The notes under the pieces: model-generated
What the model saw: only the letters and a program-made list of their open reading frames with translations
Database searches by the model: none
Told to the model about the DNA's origin: nothing
In this document: in pieces, positions 25,166 through 33,611 of the stretch
How the letters are laid out: the number at the start of each line of letters is the position of its first letter
Position numbering within the stretch: position 1 is the stretch's first letter
Origin: Actinomadura oligospora ATCC 43269
GTDB lineage: Bacteria; Actinomycetota; Actinomycetes; Streptosporangiales; Streptosporangiaceae
Assembly: GCF_000518265.1 (NCBI RefSeq)
Contig: NZ_JADG01000012.1
Location: 186,001-250,000 of the forward strand
Length of the DNA stretch: 64,000 bases
Direction of reading: 5' to 3'
Made by a program: the position numbers and the translations under genes

Positions 25166-26164
25166 CTATCCGCCGAAGGTGCGGCCCTCGCGGACGGCGT
25201 GGAGCTTGTCCGGGTTGCCGACCATGTGGACGGTCGTGATCAGGCCGTCCTCGTTCGTCGTGACGCCGATCGTGCCGAGCAGCCGGCCGCCGCCCTCGAG
25301 GATCAGGCCGGGCGCGCCGTTGATCTCGGCCCAGCTCAACCGCCACTCCTCCACCGGGACGCCCTGCCAGGGCCGGCTGGTGACGCCGATGAAGAACCGG
25401 ACGATCTTCTCCGGGCCGTGGATGACGCGCAGCGCGGCGCGGACCCTGCCGCCGCCGTCCGTCCAGAGCGCGACGTCCGGGGCGAGGACGGCCATCAGCT
25501 CGTTGATGTCGCCGCCGACCGCCGCCGCCAGGAACCGTTCGACCGCGGCGCGCTGCTCGTCCGCGCGCGCGTCGAAGCGGGGCCGCCGCGCGTCCACGTG
25601 CTTGCGGGCGCGCGTCCCGACCTGCCGCACGGACGCCTCGGACCGGCCGAGCGCCGTCGCGATCTCGGTGTAGGGGAACCCGAACGCCTCGCGCAGCACG
25701 AAAACGGCCCGTTCCAGCGGCGTCAGCGTCTCCAGCACCACCAGCAGGGCCGTGGACACCGACTCGGCCACCTCGGCGTGCTCCGCCACGTCCGGCGCGG
25801 TGATCACCGGTTCCGGCAGCCACGGCCCGATGTACTGCTCGCGCTTCACCCGGACGGACCGGAGGCGGTCCAGCGCGAGGTTCGTCGCGACGCGCACGAG
25901 GAACGCCTCGTCGTCGGCGACCGCGTCCCGGTCGTCCGCCGACCAGCGCAGCCACGCGTCCTGGACGACGTCCTCGGCGTCGGTGACCGTCCCGAGCATC
26001 CGGTAGGCGACCCCGAACAGCCGGTCCCGATGCGCCTCGAACCGCCCCGCGATCCCTTCCTGCGCCCCGAGCCGGGCCCCTTCCGCCTCGGGCGCCCCGG
26101 ACCGCTCCGAGAGCGTGAACGACCTCGAAGTCGCAGCGGAGGGCGGGCGGACGCGGTCAGCCAC
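25166..26164 (-). CDS. ECF41-family (SigJ-like) sigma factor with SnoaL-like C-terminus
   Basis: A 332-aa ECF sigma factor. Sigma2 (FEAHRDRLFGVAYRMLGT, AEDVVQDAWLRW) and sigma4 (LTPLERAVFVLREAFGFPY, GRSEASVRQVGTRARKHV) are followed by a roughly 130-aa NTF2/SnoaL-like domain. That domain carries the ECF41 signatures WLPEP, DGGGR and NPDKL. In ECF41 proteins the C-terminal extension replaces an anti-sigma factor and tunes activity. It overlaps the AhpD-like gene by 8 bp, the usual ECF41 partner arrangement. GTG start. Confidence 0.93.
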   Translation of the reverse strand: MADRVRPPSAATSRSFTLSERSGAPEAEGARLGAQEGIAGRFEAHRDRLFGVAYRMLGTVTDAEDVVQDAWLRWSADDRDAVADDEAFLVRVATNLALDRLRSVRVKREQYIGPWLPEPVITAPDVAEHAEVAESVSTALLVVLETLTPLERAVFVLREAFGFPYTEIATALGRSEASVRQVGTRARKHVDARRPRFDARADEQRAAVERFLAAAVGGDINELMAVLAPDVALWTDGGGRVRAALRVIHGPEKIVRFFIGVTSRPWQGVPVEEWRLSWAEINGAPGLILEGGGRLLGTIGVTTNEDGLITTVHMVGNPDKLHAVREGRTFGG

Positions 26165-26714
26165 GGTCTGCCGGGACGTCGCAGCGGTCCTTGAAGCCCT
26201 GGCCGGTGAGTCCGGCGGCGGCGTTGAAGCGCGAGCGCAGGTTCTCCACGGCCACCATCATGGTCAGTTCGACGATCTGCTTCTCACTCAGGAACGTCCG
26301 GAGCCGCGCGGTCATCTCGTCCGTGACCTCGGGCGGGTCGGCGCACATGGCCTCGGCGTACTCCATGACCAGGCGTTCCTCGCGGCTGAACAGGTCGGAC
26401 TCGCGCCAGTTCGGGACGGCCTCCAGCTTCTCCAGCGGGATCCCGTGCGTCGTCGCCGCCCAGGTGCCGAAGTCGACGCACCAGGAGCAGCCGATCCGCA
26501 CCGAGGCCGCCATCTCGGCGAGGTCCTTGTACCTGTACGGCAGCGCCTTCCACCGCCCGGCCTGGGTCTCGAACAGCGAGTACGCGGTCGAGACGCCCAT
26601 GTGGTGTCCCATCGCGCGCACGGGGTCGAGCTCCTTGCCGTACATCCGGCGGACGATCCACGTGGCCGCGCGGTAGCGGAGCGTCCGCGGCGGGTTGAGC
26701 GAGATGCGTGCCAT
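26157..26714 (-). CDS. Carboxymuconolactone decarboxylase/AhpD-like protein
   Basis: A 185-aa AhpD-fold protein. CSWCVDFGTWA holds the CxxC and the downstream Asp typical of the CMD family, which includes alkylhydroperoxide reductase helpers. It is the first gene of the ECF41 operon; CMD-type genes are the classic target of ECF41 sigma factors. ATG with a GGAGGA ribosome site 6-8 nt upstream. Confidence 0.92.
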   Translation of the reverse strand: MARISLNPPRTLRYRAATWIVRRMYGKELDPVRAMGHHMGVSTAYSLFETQAGRWKALPYRYKDLAEMAASVRIGCSWCVDFGTWAATTHGIPLEKLEAVPNWRESDLFSREERLVMEYAEAMCADPPEVTDEMTARLRTFLSEKQIVELTMMVAVENLRSRFNAAAGLTGQGFKDRCDVPADRG

Positions 26715-26742
26715 GTCGGTCCTCCTTACCCTTCACCTGGTG

Positions 26743-26769
26743 GACGACCGGACGTCTCCAAGTGTGACA
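26743..26769 (-). promoter_or_regulatory. ECF41-type promoter (TGTCACA-N16-CGTC)
   Basis: Read on the minus strand, TGTCACA, 16 nt, then CGTC match the published ECF41 target consensus. The site ends 28 bp upstream of the AhpD-like start. It implies that the sigma factor activates its own operon. Confidence 0.8.
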
Positions 26770-26843
26770 TCTGACGGAAAACGCGTGGTTAACGTTGGTT
26801 AGGGCGGCCGGATGACCCCGAAGATCATGGGTAGGCTCCGGGC

Positions 26844-28151
26844 ATGAGCGGAGCTCCCAGCAGGGTCTTCATCGCGCGGCTGGCCGGTATCGCGGTGTTC
26901 GACCCGGCCGGTGACCAGATCGGCCGGGCGCGGGACGTGGTCGTCGCGCTGCGCCCGGACGAACGCGCTCCCCGCGTGCTCGGCCTGACCGTCGACGTCG
27001 CGCCCCGCCGCACCGTGTTCCTGCCGATCACCCGGGTCACCACGATCGAGGCGGACGCGATCATCTTCGACGGGCGGCTGAACGTCCGCCGGTTCCAGCA
27101 GCGCGCGTCCGAGACCCTCGTCCTCGCCGAGATGCTCGACCGGACCGTCCGGCTGCGCGAGTCCGGCGACCCCGTCTCGGTGGTGGACGTCGCGATGGAG
27201 CCGACCCGCACCCGGGACTGGCTGGTCGGCAAGGTCGCGGTGCGCCGCGCGACCAGCCGCGGCCGGACGTCCCGCCGCGGTGGGACGTCGGTGGTCGACT
27301 GGGGGGCCGTGGAGGGCTTCGCGACGATCGAGCACGGGCAGGGCGCGGCCGGGCTGATCGCGGCGTTCGAGAACATGAAGCCCGCCGACCTCGCCAACTT
27401 CGTCCACGACCTGCCGGAGAAGCGCCGCACCGAGGTCGCCGTCGCGCTCGACGACGAGCGGCTGGCGGACGTCCTGGAGGAGCTGCCCGAGGACGACCAG
27501 GTCGAGATCCTCGGCAAGCTGGAGGTGGAGCGCGCCGCCGACGTCCTGGAGTCGATGGACCCCGACGACGCCGCCGACCTGCTCGGCGAACTCCCCACCG
27601 ACCAGCGCGAGCGCCTGCTGACCCGGATGGAGCCGCACGAGGCCGCGCCCGTCCGCCGCCTGCTGACCTACGCCGACGACTCGGCCGGCGGCCTGATGAC
27701 CACCGACCCCGTCGTCGTCCCGCCGGACGCGACCGTCGCCGAGGCCCTCGCCAAGATCCGCAACCCCGACCTGAACCCGGCCCTCGCCGCCCAGGTGTAC
27801 GTGTGCCGTCCGCCGACGGCGACCCCGACGGGCCGCTACCTGGGCACCGTCCACTTCCAGCGGCTGCTGCGCGAACCGCCCCCGACCCTGGTCAGCGGCA
27901 TCGTGGACACCGAGCTGGACCCGCTGCGCCCGACCATGTCGCTGGAGGCCGTGGCGACCTTCCTGGCCACCTACAACCTGGTCGCGGGCGCCGTGGTGGA
28001 CGAGACGGGCCATCTGCTCGGCGCGGTCACCATCGACGACGTCCTCGACCACCTGCTGCCCGAGGACTGGCGCGAGACCGTCATGGACGCCGCCGCCGAG
28101 CAGGCCGCCGACCCCGAAGAGGAAGCCCTGCGCGCGGGAGGCACCGCATGA
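26844..28151 (+). CDS. MgtE-N/CBS domain protein without a channel domain
   Basis: A 435-aa cytosolic protein. Residues about 1-170 form two PRC-barrel-like segments. About 180-290 is the MgtE intracellular N domain with superhelical repeats (LPEDDQVEILGKLE, MDPDDAADLLGELP). About 300-410 is a CBS pair (MTTDPVVVPPDATVAEAL, GAVTIDDVLDHLL). The MgtE transmembrane part is absent. Proteins like this (M. tuberculosis Rv1232c by my recollection) sit next to DUF1003 genes. The stop overlaps the next start (ATGA). It may sense Mg2+ or nucleotide for the DUF1003 partner. Confidence 0.9.
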   Translation: MSGAPSRVFIARLAGIAVFDPAGDQIGRARDVVVALRPDERAPRVLGLTVDVAPRRTVFLPITRVTTIEADAIIFDGRLNVRRFQQRASETLVLAEMLDRTVRLRESGDPVSVVDVAMEPTRTRDWLVGKVAVRRATSRGRTSRRGGTSVVDWGAVEGFATIEHGQGAAGLIAAFENMKPADLANFVHDLPEKRRTEVAVALDDERLADVLEELPEDDQVEILGKLEVERAADVLESMDPDDAADLLGELPTDQRERLLTRMEPHEAAPVRRLLTYADDSAGGLMTTDPVVVPPDATVAEALAKIRNPDLNPALAAQVYVCRPPTATPTGRYLGTVHFQRLLREPPPTLVSGIVDTELDPLRPTMSLEAVATFLATYNLVAGAVVDETGHLLGAVTIDDVLDHLLPEDWRETVMDAAAEQAADPEEEALRAGGTA

Positions 28152-28636
28152 CCCCACGGCTCGACCAGCCCCGCGAGCTCCGCCGCACCGTCATCCCCCA
28201 GGTCCACTACGACCCCGAGTCGTTCGGACGGCTCTCCGAGCGCATCGCCCGATTCATGGGGACGGCCCGCTTCCTCGTCTACATGACGGCCGTGATCATC
28301 ACGTGGATCGCGTGGAACGCCCTGGCCCCGGTGTCCTGGCGCTTCGACCCGTACCCGTTCATCTTCCTGACCCTCGTCCTGTCCCTCCAGGCGTCCTACG
28401 CGGCCCCCCTGATCCTGCTCGCCCAGAACCGCCAGGACGACCGCGACCGCGTCCAGTACGAGCAGGACCGCTCCCGCAACGAGCGCAACATCGCCGACAC
28501 CGAGTACCTGACCCGCGAGATCGCCGGGCTCCGCATGGCCATCTCCGAGGTCGCCACCCGCGACTTCCTCCGCTCCGAACTGGAGCACATGCTGCGGGAA
28601 CTCGAAACCAAGAACGGCCACCGCGACACCGCCTGA
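28148..28636 (+). CDS. DUF1003 membrane protein
   Basis: A 162-aa protein with two membrane segments (FLVYMTAVIITWIAWNAL and FIFLTLVLSLQASYAAPLI) and the family patterns ESFGRLSERIARFMGTARF and LILLAQNRQDDRDR. A charged coiled C-terminus follows. It is translationally coupled to the MgtE-N/CBS gene and is likely its membrane partner. It is the last gene before the accessory block. Confidence 0.92.
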   Translation: MTPRLDQPRELRRTVIPQVHYDPESFGRLSERIARFMGTARFLVYMTAVIITWIAWNALAPVSWRFDPYPFIFLTLVLSLQASYAAPLILLAQNRQDDRDRVQYEQDRSRNERNIADTEYLTREIAGLRMAISEVATRDFLRSELEHMLRELETKNGHRDTA

Positions 28637-28814
28637 CCCCCGCCCCCAAGGCCCTCGCACCGCGAGAGCGTCCTCATCGCGGCTTCCACCCCAGAAACCC
28701 CGACAACAAGGGGGGCACCAGGAGTTATCCACAACCAGCGCATCGCCTTGTGATCAATCCCCACGGTCCCAGATGATCGTCACATCAACACACAGTGACG
28801 AAGGGACCACAGAG

Positions 28815-29192
28815 ATGCTGCTCGCCCAGGTCGCGACCCTCATCGCGATCGCCCTCCCCTTCATGGGCTTCATCTTCCGCCACATGAACATGGTCCGTGC
28901 CGAGCTCAACGCGAAGATCGAGAGCGTGGGCAAGGAGATCAACGGAACCCGCACGGAACTCGACGCCAAGATCGAGGGCGTCTCGAAGGAGGTCAACGCC
29001 AAGATCGAGCGCACCACCACCCACATTGACGGCCTGCGCGCCGAGATGAGCGCCAGGTTCAGCGGCATGGACTCCAGGTTCGACGGCCTTCGCAACGAAC
29101 TCCTGGCGACGATGCAGCCCATGGCCCGCCTCCTCGAACGTCTCGACCAGGACTCCCGCGACCACCTCAAGACCCACCACTCCCCCGGCTAG
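28815..29192 (+). CDS. Membrane-anchored coiled-coil protein
   Basis: A 125-aa protein with one N-terminal membrane helix (LLAQVATLIAIALPFMGFI) and then a long amphipathic region. It has near-repeats (AELNAKIESVGKEIN, TELDAKIEGVSKEVN, AKIERTTTHIDGL) typical of a trimeric or tetrameric coiled coil. AAGGGA lies 8 nt before ATG 28815, so this is preferred over a start 14 codons earlier. It resembles short phage- or element-borne coiled-coil proteins, but function is unknown. Confidence 0.7.
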   Translation: MLLAQVATLIAIALPFMGFIFRHMNMVRAELNAKIESVGKEINGTRTELDAKIEGVSKEVNAKIERTTTHIDGLRAEMSARFSGMDSRFDGLRNELLATMQPMARLLERLDQDSRDHLKTHHSPG

Positions 29193-29268
29193 TCCGTCGC
29201 ACAGGACGCCCTTCAGCCCCGAATGCCCCTCTCGGGATCACGTCAACAGCGACCGCTGCCACCTGCGC

Positions 29269-29312
29269 TGATATGGAAATCCATATCAATCGGCAACCCA
29301 TACCAATATTGG
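29269..29312. promoter_or_regulatory. Two palindromes in an AT-rich patch upstream of the beta-lactamase
   Basis: TGATATGGA-AA-TCCATATCA (29269-29288) has perfect 9-bp arms, and CCAATATTGG (29303-29312) is a perfect 10-bp palindrome. Both lie 70-113 bp before the beta-lactamase start in sequence that is unusually A/T-rich for the window. They are candidate operators, but no cognate regulator is adjacent. Confidence 0.45.
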
Positions 29313-29381
29313 ACACGATGCGAAGGCGTCTGGTGTGCTCATGCCTTGTTCAAGATCGACAACGAGAGCAGGGGGCCGAGA

Positions 29382-30350
29382 ATGCGACGTGTCCAGTCGA
29401 AGGGCCGGATGAAGGTCGGAATCTCCGTACTGGCGATCTCCACGGTGTTCGCGGGGACGGCCTGCGGCGCGGGGCAGACGGCGACCGGCGAGCGCGTGGC
29501 GCACACCGGCACCGCGGCGAAGGCGATCGCGCCCGGCGACGTCCAGCAGCAGCTGCGCAAGCTGGAGACGTCCTATGACGGACGGATCGGCGCGTACGCG
29601 ATCGACACCGGGACCGGCAAGACGGTCGGCTACCGCACGCACGAGCGCATGCCCAGCAACTCCACGTTCAAGGCGATCCTGTGCGGCGCGGTCCTCAACA
29701 AGGCCCGCACCACGGACCCGGGCCTGATGAACCGCACGTTCCACTGGACCAAGGCGGACGTCGTCGAGGCGTCCCCGGTCACCGAGAAGGAGGAGAACAT
29801 CAAGAACGGCCTCACCGCGGCGCAGCTGTGCGAGGCGACCATCACCACCAGCGACAACACGGCGGCGAACGTGCTGCTCAAGCAGGTCCTCGGCGGACCC
29901 GCCGCCATGACGCGCTACTACCGGTCCCTGGGCGACCCGACCGGACGGCTGGACCGGTACGAGACCGAGCTCAACATCTGGAGCCCCGGCGAGAAGCGCG
30001 ACACCATCATGCCCGCGTTCATGGCCCGCGACCTGCAGAGGCTCACGGTCGGCAACTCCCTGGCCCCCGAGGACAGGCAGCAGCTGATCACCTGGATGAA
30101 GGCCACCGTCACCGGTGACGCGCGCATCCGCGCGGGCGTCCCCAAGGGCTGGACCGTCGGCGACAAGACCGGCACCTCGAACGACTGGTACGCCGCCGCC
30201 GACGACATCGCGATCGCCTACCCCCCGTCCGGCGCCCCGGTGATCATCGCCGTCTACACCCACCGCAACGTCAAGGGCACCCCGATCGACAACCGCATCC
30301 TCGCCCAGACCACCACCATCCTCCTCCGCGGCCTCGGCAAGACGTCCTAA
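29382..30350 (+). CDS. Class A serine beta-lactamase
   Basis: A 322-aa protein with all class A motifs: STFK (94-97, nucleophile Ser94), SDN (157-159), ETELN (194-198, general base Glu) and DKTGT (about 261-265). A signal peptide with a weak lipobox-like GTACG end suggests export and possibly lipid anchoring. It hydrolyses beta-lactams outside the membrane. The start was set at ATG 29382, which begins the signal peptide; a longer frame upstream has no support. Two palindromes precede it. Confidence 0.93.
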   Translation: MRRVQSKGRMKVGISVLAISTVFAGTACGAGQTATGERVAHTGTAAKAIAPGDVQQQLRKLETSYDGRIGAYAIDTGTGKTVGYRTHERMPSNSTFKAILCGAVLNKARTTDPGLMNRTFHWTKADVVEASPVTEKEENIKNGLTAAQLCEATITTSDNTAANVLLKQVLGGPAAMTRYYRSLGDPTGRLDRYETELNIWSPGEKRDTIMPAFMARDLQRLTVGNSLAPEDRQQLITWMKATVTGDARIRAGVPKGWTVGDKTGTSNDWYAAADDIAIAYPPSGAPVIIAVYTHRNVKGTPIDNRILAQTTTILLRGLGKTS

Positions 30351-30383
30351 CGGCCGTCCCCGGCCCTCCCGCCCCGGCATAGT

Positions 30384-30514
30384 CAAGGTCCAAGCTCCGC
30401 GCGGACACCCCCAAAGGTCCTCGCTCCGCGCGGACACGGCTAAAGGTCCTCGCTCCGCTCGGGCAGCCTCATTGGGGCTCCCGCCCCAAACCCCAAGCTG
30501 GGGGCTCCGCCCCC
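30384..30514. repeat. Three direct repeats and two GC hairpins downstream of the beta-lactamase
   Basis: A 25-bp element beginning AAAGGTCCTCGCTCCGCG occurs at about 30384, 30413 and 30442, spaced 29 bp apart and decaying along the array. Two hairpins follow, GGGG..CCCC at 30474-30487 and GGGGGC-TCC-GCCCCC at 30500-30514, which could end the beta-lactamase transcript. Such GCTCCGC-type repeats are frequent filler in actinomycete intergenic DNA. Confidence 0.65.
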
Positions 30515-30590
30515 AGACCCCCGAGAACCGAGTGGACGAGGACCGACCGGCCGATCACGAAGAGTCGTCCGCAAGTACGTCAGGAGAGCT

Positions 30591-31100
30591 ATGGAATTGA
30601 TCTCGGCGGAACAGCGGGCGGCACTGATCTGGGCCGGTCGCCCCTTCCTGAAGCTTGAGCTCCGCGACAGCTACGCCTTCGACGCCGACCTGTTCGAGGC
30701 GTGGAGGCGCGGAGACCAAGAGGTCATCGCCCGTGTGGTCGACGGGTGGCGTGACAAGGTCGCTTCCGAAGTCGCCGCAGGCAGGCGACTTCGAAGGGTT
30801 CGCGTGGTCTCCGAACCACTCTCGGAGTACCAGCGCATGGCCGTGGACATCAGCGGGTCTGCGGTCGAAGCGGGGGAAGAGTTGCGCTGGCTTCCCCGTC
30901 GGCTCGTCTCCGCGCTCCCACTCCCGGGCAACGACTGCTTCGTCCTCGAAGACCTGGTCATCTTCAACGTCCTCGGAGGTTCGGACGAGCGCGTCGAGAT
31001 CCAGCTCCACCGAGACCCGAACGTGGTCCAGTTCTGCCGAGACTCCTTCGAAGCGGCTTGGAATATAGCCACCCCGCACCAGGAATACGAACCGGCCTGA
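30591..31100 (+). CDS. DUF6879 family protein
   Basis: A 169-aa soluble protein with FLKLELRDSYAFDAD, RVRVVSEPLSEYQRMAVDIS and WLPRRLVSALPLPGNDCFVLED, the pattern of the actinomycete DUF6879 family. These genes are often found near XRE/DUF5753 and DUF397 genes, as here. Function unknown. ATG start with GGAGAG 5-6 nt upstream. It is convergent with the methyltransferase. Confidence 0.75.
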   Translation: MELISAEQRAALIWAGRPFLKLELRDSYAFDADLFEAWRRGDQEVIARVVDGWRDKVASEVAAGRRLRRVRVVSEPLSEYQRMAVDISGSAVEAGEELRWLPRRLVSALPLPGNDCFVLEDLVIFNVLGGSDERVEIQLHRDPNVVQFCRDSFEAAWNIATPHQEYEPA

Positions 31101-31129
31101 GTGCCGGTGCGTGGGGGTGTGATGTACAG

Positions 31130-31158
31130 AGCCCCCGCCGCGCGAAGCGACGGGGGCT
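31130..31158. terminator. Hairpin between DUF6879 gene and methyltransferase
   Basis: An 8-bp outer stem (AGCCCCCG with CGGGGGCT) plus an inner CGC/GCG stem and GCGAA loop lies between two convergent genes and probably serves both. Confidence 0.7.
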
Positions 31159-31168
31159 GAGGTCTTTC

Positions 31169-32236
31169 TCAGGGGGTTATCGGGTTGGCTGGGGAGTCGA
31201 GCCAGATCGTTTGGCCTTCGGGGGCCACGGTCATGCCGAAACGGTGCTGGGAGGGGCTGCCCCGGCCGACCCATCGCAGGTAGGCCGCCGCCGCCTCATC
31301 CCACAGGCGGCGGTCTCCCCACTGCTCCACGGTGAACTCGGCGCGGCCTGGTTCGTAGTCCACGGACGCCCAGGCACCGTCCTCGGGTTCCAGGAGCCAC
31401 AACGTCCACTCTCCGGAGCCGTCGTCCGCAGCGCACATCCGCTTCTCCACACCGGGGACCAGAGCCCCGACGGTGATGTCCGCACCGTAGGAGTCCCAGG
31501 CGACGGTACGAGGATCGAGCCTGGTCAGGGAGCGGGTCGGCTCGGCATCCGCCGTGTAGGAAGAGATGGATCGTCCGGCGATCCTCTGCCCCCTGGCCAT
31601 CATGTAGTTGGCGAACTCGGGGAACCGGCCCAGGGCCGTGCCGTTTCCCGCCACGGTCAGGCGTGCCAGGTGACCGTTGCCGTACAGAGGGTTCCAGGGG
31701 AGCACGATCACCCCGCCCGGCCGTGTCTGCTCCACCCATGCATAGGGGACTTCGGAGACTCCGCAGGCGGCATGAACACGGTCGTATGGAGCGCCGTCAG
31801 GTTGGCCGACCGTCCCGTCCCCTTGGACCAGACGGGGAGAGTATCCGGCCCGTGTCAGGTTCTTTTCCGCCTGAGCCAGTACCTCCGAGTCGATCTCGAC
31901 GCTGGTCACGTTCTCTGGGCCGACCCGATGCGAGAGCAGCGCGGCCGTCCATCCCGTTCCGGTCCCGATCTCCAGCACCCGGTCGCGGTCTCGAAGGTCC
32001 AGCGCGGACAGGAAGTCCCGCACGGTGGCCGGAGCCGAGCAGGACGAGGTGAACAGGCCGACGCCGCCCTCAGCCCCGTCATCGAGCTGAGTGATGATCG
32101 CGGTGTTGGAGTCCACCGCGGCCCGCCATTCCTCCGGCCGCGCCTCCCGATCGATCGGGTAGTTCGGCTCGTCGCTGTCCGGCATCGCCAATGCGCGATC
32201 GGGGACGAACAGGTGCCGAGGAACAGCTTCGATCAC
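31169..32236 (-). CDS. PIMT-like peptide L-aspartyl O-methyltransferase (RiPP-type PAMT candidate)
   Basis: A 355-aa methyltransferase related to protein-L-isoaspartate O-methyltransferase. Residues 5-12 VPRHLFVP and 63-69 TSSCSAP are PIMT landmarks; VLEIGTGTG (87-95) is the AdoMet motif I. After the Rossmann domain (to about 200) comes a C-terminal extension of about 155 residues that normal PIMT repair enzymes lack but peptide-modifying relatives have. Its GTG start overlaps the stop of the 44-aa peptide gene (GTGA), so both are made together. The predicted reaction is methylation of Asp side chains in that peptide, leading to aspartimide or isoaspartate. Confidence 0.8.
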   Translation of the reverse strand: MIEAVPRHLFVPDRALAMPDSDEPNYPIDREARPEEWRAAVDSNTAIITQLDDGAEGGVGLFTSSCSAPATVRDFLSALDLRDRDRVLEIGTGTGWTAALLSHRVGPENVTSVEIDSEVLAQAEKNLTRAGYSPRLVQGDGTVGQPDGAPYDRVHAACGVSEVPYAWVEQTRPGGVIVLPWNPLYGNGHLARLTVAGNGTALGRFPEFANYMMARGQRIAGRSISSYTADAEPTRSLTRLDPRTVAWDSYGADITVGALVPGVEKRMCAADDGSGEWTLWLLEPEDGAWASVDYEPGRAEFTVEQWGDRRLWDEAAAAYLRWVGRGSPSQHRFGMTVAPEGQTIWLDSPANPITP

Positions 32237-32367
32237 TTCGGATCTTTCCCGTCTCCCTTGTTGCCCCCGCCGTCGCCACCGCTGCCACGCCTGCCGCCCT
32301 GGGGACTGCTCCCGTCGCCGCCCTTGGGGTCGTCCTTGGGATTGTCCTTGTCGCCGTGCTTGCCCAT
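32233..32367 (-). CDS. Asp/Gly/Lys-rich small peptide, candidate RiPP precursor
   Basis: A 44-aa peptide too short for routine gene calling. It begins MGKHGDKDNPKDDPK, has a Gly/Ser-rich middle and ends NKGDGKDPK. It has eight Asp, three of them in Asp-Gly pairs (D18-G19, D32-G33, D39-G40), the dipeptide most prone to aspartimide formation, and no Cys. GGAGG lies 6 nt before the ATG, and the stop overlaps the methyltransferase GTG start. This makes a real, coupled gene likely. Identity as a modified natural product precursor is inferred from context. Confidence 0.65.
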   Translation of the reverse strand: MGKHGDKDNPKDDPKGGDGSSPQGGRRGSGGDGGGNKGDGKDPK

Positions 32368-32413
32368 TGCCGTCCTCCTCCGCTGTGCCCGCTTCGCGTC
32401 GTGGCCCGACGAA

Positions 32414-32425
32414 GCTCATATGAGC
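32414..32425. promoter_or_regulatory. Perfect palindrome upstream of the peptide gene
   Basis: GCTCATATGAGC is a perfect 12-bp palindrome 47 bp before the peptide start. On the minus strand an ATTGGCG upstream could be part of a promoter, but the spacing to the A/T-rich centre is short (about 15 nt). Confidence 0.4.
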
Positions 32426-32462
32426 AGGCTAGGACCGCCAATTGAAGAAGGAAGTAGCCGGA

Positions 32463-33587
32463 CTAGTGGCCATTACTTCCCTTGATCTCCTGCAACAAGA
32501 GGCGAAGCGTCAGAGAATGCTTTTCGGGGGGCAATTCCCCCAAAGCCGACTCGGCGTAGGCCACACCGCCCGTCTGATCCCCGGCTCTGGCCAGCATCAG
32601 ACCACGGTGCATCTCAAGATGCGTGGCGAACCTGGGCAAGCTGGACGGAAGTTCGGACGTCGCCTGTTCCTGTGCGTGGACTGCCCGATCCTCGTCCCCG
32701 AGTCTCGCGGCCAGGAGGGAGAGAAAGACGTTCATCCGCCACCACGGAACCGCGTAGTCCGATGTCTGCTCCTCGGACCCGGAGCGGTCGAAGACACGCC
32801 TGCCGCTCTCCACCAGCTCACGCGCCGAACGATCGTCGCCCCGGAGCGCGGCGACGTGCGCCTTCCCCATGATGGCGTTGAGGCGGCCGAGGCTCGGCTT
32901 GTCGCTGATCTGCATGGCCTGGTCTGCGAACATGTCCGCCAGTCCGAGTGACGCCCCCTCGTAGCCGAGCGCGATGGCAGCGCGACCGCGAACCCAGACG
33001 CGGGCGTCCGCGTCCCCGGACCTGTCGGCGGCCTGTGCGGCGATCCGGTACCAGTTCGCAGCCTTGGCCCCGTCCGAGCCCGGAAACGTCTTGCCGTACA
33101 AGGTCATCAGCTTTGACGCGATGCCCCACAGGGAAGGCTCCTCCAACTGTTGCTGAAGGACGAGCAAGTCCAGAGAAAGACGCCGCTGAATCTCCGCTGC
33201 CCCGAGCGACATGTAGTCACGCCCGTAGGTGATCAACTTGTCCTGCCAGTAGTCCGCTGACGGATGATCCGCAGCAAGGGCGCCGATGAATCCCGAACGA
33301 ATCAGGTCAGAGGCGACCACTGGAGCGATGGCGGTGGCCGCCGCGTTGGTCAGGAACCGACGTCTCTGCATCTTGGCGTCCTCGAGCACTTCCAGGGCGA
33401 CGTCCAACACTGTCGCGAGGTGGCGCAGCCAGAAGGGACCGGGTGTGCGCTTGCCGTTCTCCCACCGCGACACGTCCTCGCGGGAGACGGTGGCCCGGCC
33501 CGCCGACTCACACAGCAGGTCGGCGAGACGGCCCTGCGAGTACCCGAGGGACTCACGAAGATCGCGGACGAGCGGTCCAAGCGTCAT
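32463..33587 (-). CDS. XRE-family regulator with TPR-like sensor region
   Basis: A 374-aa protein. The helix-turn-helix (residues about 3-60) is LGYSQGRLADLL, SREDVSRWENGKRTPGPFWL. After it, RRRFLTNAAATAIAPVV is a hydrophobic linker common in this family, followed by about 270 residues of helical repeats (ANWYRIAAQAADRSGDADA, LNAIMGKAHVAALRGDDRSA, LMLARAGDQTGGVAYAESAL). Such proteins may bind a peptide or small signal. It lies 95 bp upstream of the peptide gene in the same direction and is the probable regulator of that unit. ATG 33587 selected by HTH position. Confidence 0.85.
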   Translation of the reverse strand: MTLGPLVRDLRESLGYSQGRLADLLCESAGRATVSREDVSRWENGKRTPGPFWLRHLATVLDVALEVLEDAKMQRRRFLTNAAATAIAPVVASDLIRSGFIGALAADHPSADYWQDKLITYGRDYMSLGAAEIQRRLSLDLLVLQQQLEEPSLWGIASKLMTLYGKTFPGSDGAKAANWYRIAAQAADRSGDADARVWVRGRAAIALGYEGASLGLADMFADQAMQISDKPSLGRLNAIMGKAHVAALRGDDRSARELVESGRRVFDRSGSEEQTSDYAVPWWRMNVFLSLLAARLGDEDRAVHAQEQATSELPSSLPRFATHLEMHRGLMLARAGDQTGGVAYAESALGELPPEKHSLTLRLLLQEIKGSNGH

Positions 33588-33611
33588 ACCGCAATCCTGC
33601 CTCTTGCCCAG

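Noticed and set aside
28725..28733. DnaA box TTATCCACA
   Set aside because: A single perfect box with no cluster, no dnaA/dnaN genes and no AT-rich unwinding region. It is too little for an origin.
30384..30466. Insertion-sequence end repeats
   Set aside because: The repeats are direct, decaying and only 25 bp, with no transposase gene or target-site duplication nearby.
32237..32419. Longer N-terminus of the PIMT-like methyltransferase
   Set aside because: The frame is Arg/Gln/Gly-rich and reads across the small peptide gene in another frame. The GTG coupled to the peptide stop fits the PIMT start better.
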